DNA of 64,000 bases, from assembly GCF_002838835.1 (NCBI RefSeq), contig NZ_NHPP01000002.1, forward strand, positions 310,001-374,000, read 5' to 3'. Below, one piece after another: positions 53,440-63,545 of this stretch. Position numbers and translations under genes: made by a program. The DNA is from Siphonobacter sp. SORGH_AS_0500. GTDB taxonomy: Bacteria; Bacteroidota; Bacteroidia; Cytophagales; Spirosomataceae. The notes under the pieces were generated by a model. That model had not been told where the DNA came from and made no database searches. It saw only the letters and a list, made by a program, of their open reading frames with translations. How positions within the stretch are numbered: the first letter of the stretch is position 1; the number at the start of each line of letters is the position of its first letter.

Positions 53440-54960
53440 ATGAAAACGCTTAAAATTTTATACGGACTCGGACTAACAGGATTGATGGTATTCAATCAGT
53501 CCTGTACAAATCTGGATTCTACGGTATATGACCAGGCTGACGCGGGAACGTTTCCCGCTACTGAGTCGGATCTGAATTCGGTGATTGGCTCTTCGTATGG
53601 AACCTTACGATCTTTCGTCGATGACCCCTTCGTATTGCAGGAAACGACTACGGACGAAGTCGTAGTACCGACGCGGGGGCCTGACTGGTACGATGATGGG
53701 CGTTGGCAGCAACTGGCTAAACATCAGTTTACGCCTTTGATTCCAACGAACATCAATGGAGCCTGGGAAGCATTCTATCGTAGTATTGCCAACGTAAACA
53801 TCAATGTCGCTACGTTGAAAGCTTCTTCACTAGCAAGCAAACAGACGACCATTGCTGAATTAAGGGCCATTCGAGCCTTGAATTACTACTATTTAGTCGA
53901 TCTTTTCGGGAATGTACCCATTTTGACTGAAGACTCGCCCGCCGGTAATCCGGTCCAAAGTCCAAGAGTGGATGTGTATAATTTCATCGTAAAAGAGCTC
54001 AAGGAGGCGATTCCTCAGATGCGGAACGAGAGTAGTATTACCATGTACGGACGAATGTCTCGGGGTGCTGGACATGCCTTGCTTGCTCACGTGTATCTGA
54101 ATGCAGAGGTGTTCATGGGTACGCCTCGGTGGACGGAAGCATCTGCAGAATGCGATTCGGTCATTAACTCGAAGCTGTATTCATTGTCGTCTAATTTTCT
54201 GGACAATTTTGCCGTCAATAATGACAAGAACGGGTCAATGCGTGAAAACATCTTCGTGATTCCTTATGACAAAACGTTCGCTACTGGTAACACTTTCCAG
54301 TTACGTACGCTACACTATGCTCTGCAACAGAAGTATGGATTAGCTAACAGCCCCTGGAACGGATACTGTACCTACGCAGATTTCTACTCAACGTTCAGCG
54401 ATCAGGATGCTCGGAAAAAGATGTGGCTGGCAGGTCCGCAAACGGGTTCAGATGGCAAGGTAATTCAGTATGATGACCGCGTAGATGGCTTACGGCATGA
54501 TGTAAACTTTACGCCGGAAATCAGTGCACTTGAGCGAGCCTTGGCCTATCAGGGGGTGCGTTTCCAAAAGTTTGAAATTCAAACCGGAAACCTGGTTACT
54601 AGCCAGGATAACGACTTCCCAATCTTCCGCTATTCATCTGTGTTGATGGCTAAAGCCGAAGCACTGGTTCGTTTAGGGAAAGCAGCCGAAGCTTTATCTT
54701 ACATTAACCAGGTACGCAAGCGGGCAGGAGTATCTGATTTTACCACGGCTGATCTAACGTTGGACAACTTGCTGAAAGAGTATGGGCGGGAGTTTGCCTT
54801 CGAAGGTCGTCGTCGGACTGATTTGATTCGTTTCAAATCTTTCACACAGAAAGCCTGGCAGTTCAAACCTGTGACGGATTCCAAGTATAATCTGATGCCT
54901 ATTCCATCGGTACAGATTTCGAGTAATCCCAACTTGAAACAGAATCCTGGTTATAACTAA
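53440..54960 (+). CDS. SusD/RagB family nutrient-binding lipoprotein
   Basis: The surface lipoprotein partner of the SusC protein upstream; 506 aa and intact. The lipobox is LMVFNQSCTNLDS. It has the family features AELRAIRALNYYYLVDLFGN, LLAHVYLNAEVFMGTPRW, SSVLMAKAEALVRLGKAAEA, YINQVRKRAG, LLKEYGREFAFEGRRRTDLI and the standard ending LMPIPSVQISSNPNLKQNPG. Its complete C-terminus contrasts with the frameshifted SusD at 35848. A stable hairpin (54981-55020) separates it from the next gene, which may lower downstream expression. Confidence 0.93.
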   Translation: MKTLKILYGLGLTGLMVFNQSCTNLDSTVYDQADAGTFPATESDLNSVIGSSYGTLRSFVDDPFVLQETTTDEVVVPTRGPDWYDDGRWQQLAKHQFTPLIPTNINGAWEAFYRSIANVNINVATLKASSLASKQTTIAELRAIRALNYYYLVDLFGNVPILTEDSPAGNPVQSPRVDVYNFIVKELKEAIPQMRNESSITMYGRMSRGAGHALLAHVYLNAEVFMGTPRWTEASAECDSVINSKLYSLSSNFLDNFAVNNDKNGSMRENIFVIPYDKTFATGNTFQLRTLHYALQQKYGLANSPWNGYCTYADFYSTFSDQDARKKMWLAGPQTGSDGKVIQYDDRVDGLRHDVNFTPEISALERALAYQGVRFQKFEIQTGNLVTSQDNDFPIFRYSSVLMAKAEALVRLGKAAEALSYINQVRKRAGVSDFTTADLTLDNLLKEYGREFAFEGRRRTDLIRFKSFTQKAWQFKPVTDSKYNLMPIPSVQISSNPNLKQNPGYN

Positions 54961-54980
54961 CCATTGATCTTTTTTCTTTG

Positions 54981-55020
54981 CAACAGGCTCCTTTCCAGCA
55001 TTGGGAAGGGGCCTGTGTTG
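54981..55020 (+). promoter_or_regulatory. Intercistronic hairpin after the second susD
   Basis: Arms caacaggctcctttcc (54981-54996) and gggaaggggcctgtgttg (55003-55020) pair almost fully. No T run follows, so partial termination or mRNA-end protection is more likely than full termination. Confidence 0.6.
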
Positions 55021-55047
55021 ATACTAGCCTAAGTAAAACAGAAGTCA

Positions 55048-58000
55048 ATGCATCATTCGTTTCGCGTATTCCTAAAAGGAACCAGTATCGTAATCGGCTT
55101 CTTGCTGGGCTTGACCGCTTGTACGTCTTCCGATGAAAAACCCCTATTTGAAACGTTAGATTCCACTCAAACAGGTATTACATTCCAGAATAGCGTCCTG
55201 GATGATGACAGTCTGAACATTGTAGAATATCTGTATTTCTACAATGGAGGAGGGGTAGCGGCGGGTGACATTAATAAAGATGGTCTGACAGACGTATACT
55301 TTGTCAGTAACCGTGGCAAGAATAAATTATACCTCAATAAAGGAAATTGGAAATTTGAAGATATTACCGAGCAGGCGGGCGTAGGCGGCTTTGCCGACTG
55401 GCAGACGGGTGTAAGTATGGTAGATGTTAACGGCGATGGTTGGCTGGACATTTATGTGTGTGCTGTAGGCAATTACCGAGGGCTGGAAGGCTCAAACGAA
55501 CTTTACATCAACAATCACGACGGAACCTTTACAGAAAAAGCAGCGGAGTACGGACTGGATTTTACGGGTTTTTCAACACAGGCGGCCTTTTTTGACTATG
55601 ATCACGATGGTGATCTGGATTGTTATTTGCTTAATCATGCTATTCATAAAGCCATTTCCTATAATAACGTGAATGCCCGGTTTTTACGGGATAACGAAGC
55701 AGGGGATTACCTGTTTGAAAATAAACTCATTGATAAAGGCACTCAGACTAAACCCTTATTCGTAAATGTATCCGAAAAAGCGGGTATCTACGGAGCTCCG
55801 ATGGGTTATGGTCTTGGAATCGCCGTAGGCGATCTGGATAACGACGGCTGGGAAGATATTTACGTTTCCAACGATTTTCACGAAGACGATTACTACTACC
55901 ATAATAATGGAAACGGCACCTTTACCGAAAAGCTGAAAGAGGTTTTTGCACATACCAGCCGCTTCTCGATGGGGAACGACATGGCCGACATCAACAATGA
56001 TGGTTGGCTGGATGTCATGACGTTAGATATGTATCCCGAAGATGAAACCGTAGAAAAATCATCGGCGGGTGAAGATCCATTCGACGTCTTTTCGTTCAAA
56101 CTCAGTTACGGGTACCATTACCAATACGCCCGCAATTGCTTGCAACTGAATTTACAGGGCAAACGGTTTGTGGACCTTGCCGCCCAACTTGGCATGGCTG
56201 CCACCGACTGGAGCTGGGCACCCCTCTGGGCTGACTATGACGGCGATGGCGTGAAGGATGTATTCATCACCAACGGCATTGTACGGCGACCCAACAACAT
56301 GGATTACATCAAGTATGTATTTCAGGATTCAGTATATGCGGCTTTGGACAAGCGAGTGAAAGAGGTGGTCCGAAAATCCATTACTCACATGCCCGAGGGA
56401 AAAACACATAATTACTTCTATCAGGGTATCGCGAAAGGACCCTTCGATTTTACGTTCAAAGACCGTTCGAAAGACTGGGGATTTGGAAAAGAAAACATCA
56501 ACAATGGAGCTATTTATGCCGATCTGGACAATGATGGTGACCTGGATTTAGTAAGTAATGCCATTAACGAGGCAGCGGGCGTGTATCGAAACAATGCCCG
56601 GCAAACGCTGGATAACCATTACCTGAAAGTGAATTTTATAGGTGATAAAGCCAATGTTTTGGGGGTGGGAGCAAAGGTGTTACTGAAAGACAGTACCCAA
56701 CTTTTTTATCAGCAGAATAGCCCGGTGCGGGGTTTTGAATCCTCCGTGGAGCCTACATTGACTTTTGGCGTGGGTAAGCAACCCCTTATTGATAGCGTAT
56801 TAGTAATCTGGCCGGATGGAAAATCACAAACCCTCCGCAATGTAAAAGCCGATCAGACGCTGACCGTTCAATATACGGCTGCTAAAGATCAGCTTATTAC
56901 TTCCTGGTGGAGTACCAGCCAAATGCCAGTTCTGGAAGAGGTACAGCCTAATCCAATTACCTATACCCATCAGGAGAACAAGGATTATTTTGACTTTAGT
57001 CGCGAACCCTTGATGCCTTTTCAGCTTTCGACGGAAGGACCGCGGCTGGCCAAGGGTGACGTGAACGGGGATGGCCTGGAAGATGCCTACATCCCTGGAG
57101 CCAAGTTTAAGGTAGGCCAGTTGTTTTTGCAGAAACCCGACGGCCAATTTGTACGTAGTTCGCAGCCCGGATTTGACGCTGATTCGACGGCTGAACACGT
57201 AGCTGCTACGTTTTTTGATGCCGATGGGGATGGTGATCTGGATTTATACGTTGTCGCTGGTGGGAATGAATACTATGGCGAAATGGACCAGTTACAGGAT
57301 CTCTTATACTTTAACGACGGCAAAGGTATCTTTACCAAACGCAGTACGGCATTACCAAAAATGCTGGAAAACAAGTCGGGTGTATACCCAACGGACTTTG
57401 ATAAAGACGGGGATCTAGATTTGTTTGTTTCTGGTCGGGTAACGGCTTATGCTACGGGAAACCGCCTCGGTCTTTCCTGCTTGTCAACGATGGCAAGGGT
57501 AATTTCCAGGATCAAACGGATCGACTGGCCCCTGAACTACGTTTGGCAGGCTTACTGACGGATGCCCACTGGAGCGACTTTGACGGAGATCAGAACCCCG
57601 ATCTACTAGTCATAGGAGATTGGATAGAGCCGCAACTTTTTGTGCAAAAAGGCGGGAAATTTAGCCGCAAACCCATGCGTTTGGAGGAAGCTGATGGTAC
57701 TGAGTCCACGCGTATGAAGGGATTCTGGAGTCGTATGGTCTGGGCTGACCTGAACAAAGACGGGCGGGAAGATGCCGTGCTGGGTAACTTGGGTCTGAAT
57801 AGCCGTCTTCGCCGAAAGGGATCCAACCATTTGAAAATGTGGGTCAAAGACATTGACTCGAATGGACAGGCAGAACAAATTCTGGCTTATGAAGATCAGT
57901 CTGGCTCATACTATCCCCTGGCGGGCAAGGATGAACTCGGCAAACAGCTTCCTTCGGTCATCAACAAGAAATTTACTACCTATGCCGATTTTGCCGGAAA

Positions 58001-58445
58001 AACCGTAGAAGATATCTTCAATAAAGGCGAGTTGAACGGAGCGACTGAATTTGAAATCAATCGTTACAGTTCCGTATGGCTGGAGAACAAAGGTGGCCTT
58101 CGGTTTGTCATTCACGAACTGCCGGCTCCGGCCCAGTGGTCAAAACTCTACGCTTTCGCGATTGGCGACGTAGATAGCAACGGTACGCCGGATGTGTTGG
58201 CAGGTGGAAACCTCTACAGCGTTAATCCGGCTCAGGGGCAGTACAATGCAAACCCCGGCCTGGTATTACTCAACGATGGCAAAGGTAACTTCCGACCTAG
58301 CCCGGGACCTTTTTCCGGTTTTTCGGTATCCGGCGAAATTCGGGATATACAGGCTCTTCGAACGGCAGCGGGCACCCGCTGGCTGGTCAGCCGGAATAAT
58401 GATCGGCTCTTGGTATTTCAAACCCATACGCACCCCATTCAGTGA
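55048..58445 (+). pseudogene. FG-GAP/VCBS and ASPIC-UnbV (CRTAC1-like) lipoprotein, frameshifted
   Basis: A protein of about 1130 aa in two frames. The lipobox is LLGLTACTSSDEK. Many calcium-binding DxNxDG loops (for example GDINKDGLTDVYFVSNR, DVNGDGWLDIYVC) form beta-propeller blades. An ASPIC/UnbV domain is at about 525-620 (VLGVGAKVLLKDSTQLFYQQ). More blades follow. At about 57459-57464 (gggaaacc) the frame changes. One more A would give GKPPRSFLLVNDGKGNF and lead into the second frame (ATG 57543 onward). Surface-exposed, probably binding or processing a ligand for the SusCD pair. Function unknown. Likely a sequence error or a recent break. Confidence 0.82.
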
Positions 58446-58459
58446 ATTCCCTATACCCC

Positions 58460-61400
58460 ATGAAACAGTATATTCTGATAACGGCCTTGGCTCTGGTTTT
58501 GGCCGCGTGCGGAAAGAAGCAGGAAGAAACCCTGTTTGAGTCGCTCCCAGCGGAACAAACGGGTATTACGTTCGTCAACGAAGTAAAAGACGACAAGGAA
58601 CTGAACATTTTCAATTACCGGAATTTCTATAATGGTGGCGGCGTAGCCATCGGTGACATCAACAATGATAGTCTTCCCGATGTGTTTCTAACGTCCAATA
58701 TGGGCGATAACAAGCTGTACCTGAATAAAGGTAATTTCAAGTTTGAGGATATTTCCGAGAAAGCTGGAATCAAAGGAAAGCATGCCTGGAGTACCGGAGC
58801 CACCTTCGCGGATGTAAACGGCGATGGTCGCCTGGATTTGTACGTCTGCAACGCAGGGAACCGACCCAATGACGATCGGGCCAACGAACTGTTTATCAAC
58901 AACGGAAACCTGACCTTTACCGAAAAAGCCAAAGAATATGGGTTGGATGACCGGGGGGTATCGACGCACGCTGCCTTTTTCGACTATGACCGCGATGGAG
59001 ATCTGGATATGTTTCTGCTCAATAACAGTTTCATGCCGGTTGGACGATTGGGCTATAAAAACTTGCGAAGTCAACGCGATTACGACGGCGGTCACAAGTT
59101 TTTTGAAAACCGGATTATTCACAAAGATACTGCTCCGGTAACGACGCAGTTCGTGGATATTTCGGAGAAGGCTGGCATTTATGGAAGTGTCATTGGGTTC
59201 GGATTAGGCATCACCGTGGGGGACGTGAACGATGACGATTGGCCGGACATTTACGTTTCCAATGATTTCTACGAACATGATTATCTATACCTAAACAATC
59301 AGGATGGGACCTTCCGAGAATCTCTGAAAGAAACCTTTCCGCATATCAGCCTGTCCTCAATGGGAGCGGATGTAGCCGACGTGAACAACGACGGACGCCT
59401 GGATATTTTCGTGACGGAAATGTTACCTGGAACCGACCGCCGACTGAAAACGACTACGCTGTTTGAAAGCTACGAGCTGGAACAGTTCAAGCTCAGTCAG
59501 GATTACCATCACCAGTACATGCGAAACATGCTGCATCTAAACAATGGTTTGGACGCGAAGGGAAAATTGACATTCAGCGATGTTGGGCAGTACGCGGGGG
59601 TAGCCGCGACCGACTGGAGCTGGGGAGCCCTGCTTTTTGATATGGACAATGACGGACAAAAGGATATTTTCGTCGCTAACGGCTTATATAAAACCATCTC
59701 GGATCAGGATTTTATCTCCTTCTTTTCCGACGACAATACCATGCAGCAAGTCGTGACACAGGGGTTCAATTTTGCGGAATTTCTAACCAAGATGCCTTCG
59801 GAACCAATTCCCAATTATGCTTTTCGTAACGAAGGAAATCTAAAATTCAGTAATCAGGCCCAGGCATGGGGACTGGCTGAACCTAACTTCTCGAATGGAT
59901 CGGCTTACGGCGATTTGGATAGTGACGGAGATCTGGATCTGATTGTCAGTAATGTCAATCAACCCTTGTCGGTATACCGCAATCACGCCAGTGACCGGAA
60001 TCACCAGCATTTTTTACGCGTAAAGTTAAAAGGAACGGACCAGAACCGGAATGGAATTGGAGCGAAAGTTCGGGTACATCAGCCTAATCGTACGATACTC
60101 CTGCAACAAATGCCGAACCGGGGTTTTCAGTCTTCCGTGGATTTGACACTGGTGTTTGGCTTGGGAACAGAAACGGCGATTGATTCTGTAACGGTTGTTT
60201 GGCCAGATGGTCAGCAACAGGCAATCCCGAAGGTAAAAGCGGATACGGAACTTGTTCTGGATTATCGTCAATCGAAAGCTGGTACTCCTCGAGTGGGAGC
60301 AAAGCCAGCGTCTTACTTCACCGATGCAACGGCTTCCTCTCGCTTAGACTATACCCACGTAGAAAATGCGTTCGTGGACTACAACCGTGATCCGCTGCTC
60401 AAGCAGATGTATTCCACGCAGGGGCCGTCGCTGGCCGTGGGGGATGTCAATGGAGACGGTCTGGATGACGTGTACCTCGGCGGAGCTTCCGGCTCGCCCA
60501 AAAAATTATTTGTGCAACAGTCCAATGGCACGTTTAAGGGTCAGGAGCTGATCATACTCGATACCGAACGCCTGTACGAGGACGTAGCGGCTACCTTCTT
60601 CGACGCGGATCAGGATGGGGACCAAGACTTGTACGTAGTGAGCGGGGGCAATGAATTTATCGACGGTTCCGCTGAACTCGAAGACCGGCTATACCTGAAT
60701 GATGGAAAGGGGACTTTTACCAGAGATCGTCGACTGCCCTTGCTCTATCTGAATGGATCGAGTGTTACGGCGGCTGATTTCGATCACGATGGCGATCAGG
60801 ATTTATTTGTGGGAAGTCGAATGGTATCTGGGCAGTACGGCCTATCGCCACAGAGTCAGTTACTCGTCAATAATGGTCGGGGTGAATTCAAAGTAATGAC
60901 CAAACGGTATATGCCGGAATTTTCAAAAATGGGAATGGTAACCGATGCAGTTTGGGCGGACGTCAACCACGATTCATGGCCCGATCTCATTATCAGTGAA
61001 GACTGGGGACCCGTTACTATTTTCCTGAATGAGAAAGGTCAACGTCTGGCAAGATCGCCTCAGCTAGCAGAGTTAACGGGCTGGTGGAACCGCTTGTACG
61101 TGCGGGATCTCGACGGGGATGGCGATCTGGATCTGGTGGCTGGAAATTTAGGTAGCAATAACCGCTATCATGCTTCGGCGGAACACCCGGCAGAGCTGTA
61201 CGTCAACGATTTTGACCGCAACGGGACGATGGAACAAATCATCAATTGCTGGACCGAAACCGGTAAAAGCTATCCGATGGTACTCAAACAGGATTTACAG
61301 AAAGCGGTGCCTTCCATCAAAAAGAAATTCCTAAAATTTACGGATTATGCCGAAAAAACGGTCGAAGATCTATTTGATGCAAGCTCCCGTGAGGGCATGC

Positions 61401-61792
61401 TCAAGCGTTCGGCTGTAGAAGATCGGACGGGCGTATTCTGGAACGATGGGAAGGGAAATTTCCGCTTTGAAGCCTTACCTAGGGAAGTTCAGTTTTCACC
61501 CATTTATGGAATCAGCAGCGTAGATTATGATCAGGATGGAAAACTGGATTTGATTTTGACGGGCAATTTCTTCGAGTGTCTGCCCGAGCTGGGCCGTTAC
61601 GATGCTAACCGGGGAGTTGTGCTGAAAGGTATGGGACAACAAAAATTTAACGTCGTACCTTCCGCCCAGACGGGTTTGGTCATTGAAGGGCAGGTACGAC
61701 GTTCGGCAGAACTAAAAACTCCGCAGGGAGCCGGACTAGTTTTCGCCAAAAATGGAGCAGCGGCTCAGTTGGTGCGTTCGAAAACTAATTAA
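58460..61792 (+). CDS. FG-GAP/VCBS and ASPIC-UnbV (CRTAC1-like) lipoprotein
   Basis: A 1110-aa intact paralogue of the preceding protein. The lipobox is LALVLAACGKKQ. It has the same architecture: N-terminal FG-GAP/VCBS propeller with loops such as GDINNDSLPDVFL and DVNGDGRLDLYVC, a region with ATDWSWGALLFDMDNDGQ, an ASPIC/UnbV domain (NGIGAKVRVHQPNRTILLQQ, VTVVWPDGQQQAI), then a second propeller. The frame opens at 58442 but ATG 58460 gives the lipoprotein signal. It starts 14 bases after the previous stop, so the two are co-transcribed. Its last 8 bases overlap the convergent gene. Role unknown. Confidence 0.88.
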   Translation: MKQYILITALALVLAACGKKQEETLFESLPAEQTGITFVNEVKDDKELNIFNYRNFYNGGGVAIGDINNDSLPDVFLTSNMGDNKLYLNKGNFKFEDISEKAGIKGKHAWSTGATFADVNGDGRLDLYVCNAGNRPNDDRANELFINNGNLTFTEKAKEYGLDDRGVSTHAAFFDYDRDGDLDMFLLNNSFMPVGRLGYKNLRSQRDYDGGHKFFENRIIHKDTAPVTTQFVDISEKAGIYGSVIGFGLGITVGDVNDDDWPDIYVSNDFYEHDYLYLNNQDGTFRESLKETFPHISLSSMGADVADVNNDGRLDIFVTEMLPGTDRRLKTTTLFESYELEQFKLSQDYHHQYMRNMLHLNNGLDAKGKLTFSDVGQYAGVAATDWSWGALLFDMDNDGQKDIFVANGLYKTISDQDFISFFSDDNTMQQVVTQGFNFAEFLTKMPSEPIPNYAFRNEGNLKFSNQAQAWGLAEPNFSNGSAYGDLDSDGDLDLIVSNVNQPLSVYRNHASDRNHQHFLRVKLKGTDQNRNGIGAKVRVHQPNRTILLQQMPNRGFQSSVDLTLVFGLGTETAIDSVTVVWPDGQQQAIPKVKADTELVLDYRQSKAGTPRVGAKPASYFTDATASSRLDYTHVENAFVDYNRDPLLKQMYSTQGPSLAVGDVNGDGLDDVYLGGASGSPKKLFVQQSNGTFKGQELIILDTERLYEDVAATFFDADQDGDQDLYVVSGGNEFIDGSAELEDRLYLNDGKGTFTRDRRLPLLYLNGSSVTAADFDHDGDQDLFVGSRMVSGQYGLSPQSQLLVNNGRGEFKVMTKRYMPEFSKMGMVTDAVWADVNHDSWPDLIISEDWGPVTIFLNEKGQRLARSPQLAELTGWWNRLYVRDLDGDGDLDLVAGNLGSNNRYHASAEHPAELYVNDFDRNGTMEQIINCWTETGKSYPMVLKQDLQKAVPSIKKKFLKFTDYAEKTVEDLFDASSREGMLKRSAVEDRTGVFWNDGKGNFRFEALPREVQFSPIYGISSVDYDQDGKLDLILTGNFFECLPELGRYDANRGVVLKGMGQQKFNVVPSAQTGLVIEGQVRRSAELKTPQGAGLVFAKNGAAAQLVRSKTN

Positions 61793-62594
61793 TGGGCAGT
61801 TTCAGCAAAAATCTATTTTCTGAACGATACCCTTCCCGAATGTGATGTATACTGCTGGGGGTATTCAGGTCAGCTTCACTATACATAGGTCCAAAGAGGT
61901 AACGGCCATCCATATTTTCAACCTGAGAAGCATAAAAAGGCGTATCAATATGAAATTCCGTCCGAAATTGAGCGTCAGTGGAAAGCGTTAGGTAATTACG
62001 GAAACTCAGAGGGGTATTCTTGTTCGAGAACTCATAACGAACCAGTGCTGTCTTCTTTTTATGGTTGGATTCCGAAGAGGGTAGTTCCACTTCCTCTATG
62101 GTACTTTCAAATGTGGGTAATTGCCAGCCTTTGCCTGGAGCCACCATGAAGCGGGACTGGTTAATCTCTGTTTTAGGTGGAATAAATGACACTTGCTCTT
62201 CTTTTCGAATGATTCCCTGAAAAGAACCCCAAGTATAGCCGTAAAGAAATTGATTGTAACGGTTGAGTGAAGGCCGAAGGTCCGTGCCTGTTGTACCATT
62301 GTATTGTCCCTGGAAATAGGCCTCATCTACCCAATAATCAAACTTTTCGGTTCCTTTTATAAATGCCGACCGTTTCCAGTCCACATATAGCGGTACTCCC
62401 AGTTTGTTATAAATATTCATTCGGATAACTCCGTTTTCTCCCTGAAAGTTATACGTGATCCGTAGGGTGTCCGTATCGTAAACGAACTTATTATCTTGCA
62501 GGGTTACGTTATCGCTTTGCAAAGTCACCACTTGGACTTTGGGCGAGCAGGCATACAATAAAAAGGCGAGGATAAAAATGGATACAATTTTCAT
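61785..62594 (-). CDS. Hypothetical lipoprotein, 269 aa
   Basis: A lipoprotein signal (MKIVSIFILAFLLYACSPKV) with a beta-rich body that I cannot assign to a known function. It resembles small Bacteroidota-specific lipoproteins: TLRITYNFQGENGVIRMNIY, KLGVPLYVDWKRSAFIKG and FSNKNTPLSFRNYLTLSTD. No catalytic motif was seen. It is convergent with the ASPIC/UnbV gene and overlaps it by 8 bases at the stops. No terminator separates the two, so read-through from either side would make antisense RNA. Confidence 0.8.
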   Translation of the reverse strand: MKIVSIFILAFLLYACSPKVQVVTLQSDNVTLQDNKFVYDTDTLRITYNFQGENGVIRMNIYNKLGVPLYVDWKRSAFIKGTEKFDYWVDEAYFQGQYNGTTGTDLRPSLNRYNQFLYGYTWGSFQGIIRKEEQVSFIPPKTEINQSRFMVAPGKGWQLPTFESTIEEVELPSSESNHKKKTALVRYEFSNKNTPLSFRNYLTLSTDAQFRTEFHIDTPFYASQVENMDGRYLFGPMYSEADLNTPSSIHHIREGYRSENRFLLKLPIN

Positions 62595-62934
62595 AATCGG
62601 TTGATTTTAATAGCAACCTATATAAAATGCTCTATAAAACAGTGTTAAAACTTCTTAAGAGTAGCCATTTGGGCAAAAATTTCCTGTAGTCTCACCTCAT
62701 GAAGATAATTGCAAGGAAACCTTTGTCTAATTTTGAATTATTCGTAATTATATTAATTTTATAGTTTAGTTGAACTAGAGCTAGATAATTCGTAACCTCT
62801 TAACACTGAAGCAGGTAAAAGCCTCCAAAGTGTTATAATCTGGCATTATTTTTTAGCCCTAGAGGGTGCCATTCTTACAAGTCTTACAATACCATTTATT
62901 TCATTTTAATTTGGCTTAGCGGCCTTTCACGTTT
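62595..62934. other. A/T-rich gap between divergent lipoprotein genes
   Basis: No gene seen in these 340 bases. TAATTTTG at 62728-62735 matches the -7 consensus, with TTG at 62709-62711 (16-base spacing, shorter than usual). It could drive the DUF4136 gene with a leader of about 200 bases. Confidence 0.4.
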
Positions 62935-63474
62935 ATGAAACAGTCTTTACTCGTTTTTGCTGTTATGGTCGTGCTATGCTCGGCCTGCAACCCTAAAAAT
63001 CTCGTTATTCATTCCGGGTACGCTCCGAATTATACGCACTTGTATAATACGTATTGCATTGCCTTTGATCCCATTACTGCAGAAGATACCACGCTTCAAC
63101 ACGATGTGATTACTGCTGAAATTAATCGCCAGATGCAATTAAGAGGTTTTCAGTATACTACTCAAAATCCTGATGTATTGGTTTTTTATTCCCTGCACCC
63201 TGATAAAATTAAATTGAATACTTACGTAAAAAGTTATCGTTCTCCTGAAGTGGATTATGTGGTGGATAAAACGTTTTTGCGGAAGGGCACTTTGCTGATT
63301 CAATTTCAGGACACATTCATGAACAAAACCGTCTGGCAGGGGTATGCGGCCCGGGTTTCGCCAGAAGGATTTTTTGATAAGAAAGCGGTTCGAACGGCAG
63401 CCCGAAATGTGCTTCTGGGTTACCATACTTTCTCCCTGACGTATCAGGCCCAAAGCCGATCTTCTTCTTATTAG
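62935..63474 (+). CDS. DUF4136 domain-containing lipoprotein
   Basis: A 179-aa lipoprotein with the lipobox VMVVLCSACNPKN. The body fits DUF4136: YCIAFDPITAEDTTLQHDVI, AEINRQMQLRGFQYTTQNPD, VLVFYSLHPDKIKLNTY, a GTLLIQFQDTFMNKTVWQGY segment and a C-terminal RTAARNVLLGY helix. These proteins sit in the outer membrane or periplasm and their role is unknown. The start follows an A/T-rich leader without Shine-Dalgarno. A strong hairpin terminator follows 36 bases after the stop. Confidence 0.87.
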   Translation: MKQSLLVFAVMVVLCSACNPKNLVIHSGYAPNYTHLYNTYCIAFDPITAEDTTLQHDVITAEINRQMQLRGFQYTTQNPDVLVFYSLHPDKIKLNTYVKSYRSPEVDYVVDKTFLRKGTLLIQFQDTFMNKTVWQGYAARVSPEGFFDKKAVRTAARNVLLGYHTFSLTYQAQSRSSSY

Positions 63475-63476
63475 TT

Positions 63477-63502
63477 GGCAGTTGTCTGTTTACAGTTTTC
63501 AG
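63477..63502. repeat. AACTGAAAAC-type repeat, half copy
   Basis: It reads ggcagttgtctgtttacagt then tttcag, the T-rich arm of the family found before gldD (42322-42412). Confidence 0.6.
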
Positions 63503-63509
63503 TGAAGTG

Positions 63510-63540
63510 AACGGGCTGGTTATTAACCAGCCCGTTTCTT
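63510..63540 (+). terminator. Terminator of the DUF4136 gene
   Basis: The perfect 12-bp stem aacgggctggtt (63510-63521) / aaccagcccgtt (63525-63536) has a 3-base loop, then tctttt. Confidence 0.88.
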
Positions 63541-63545
63541 TTAGG

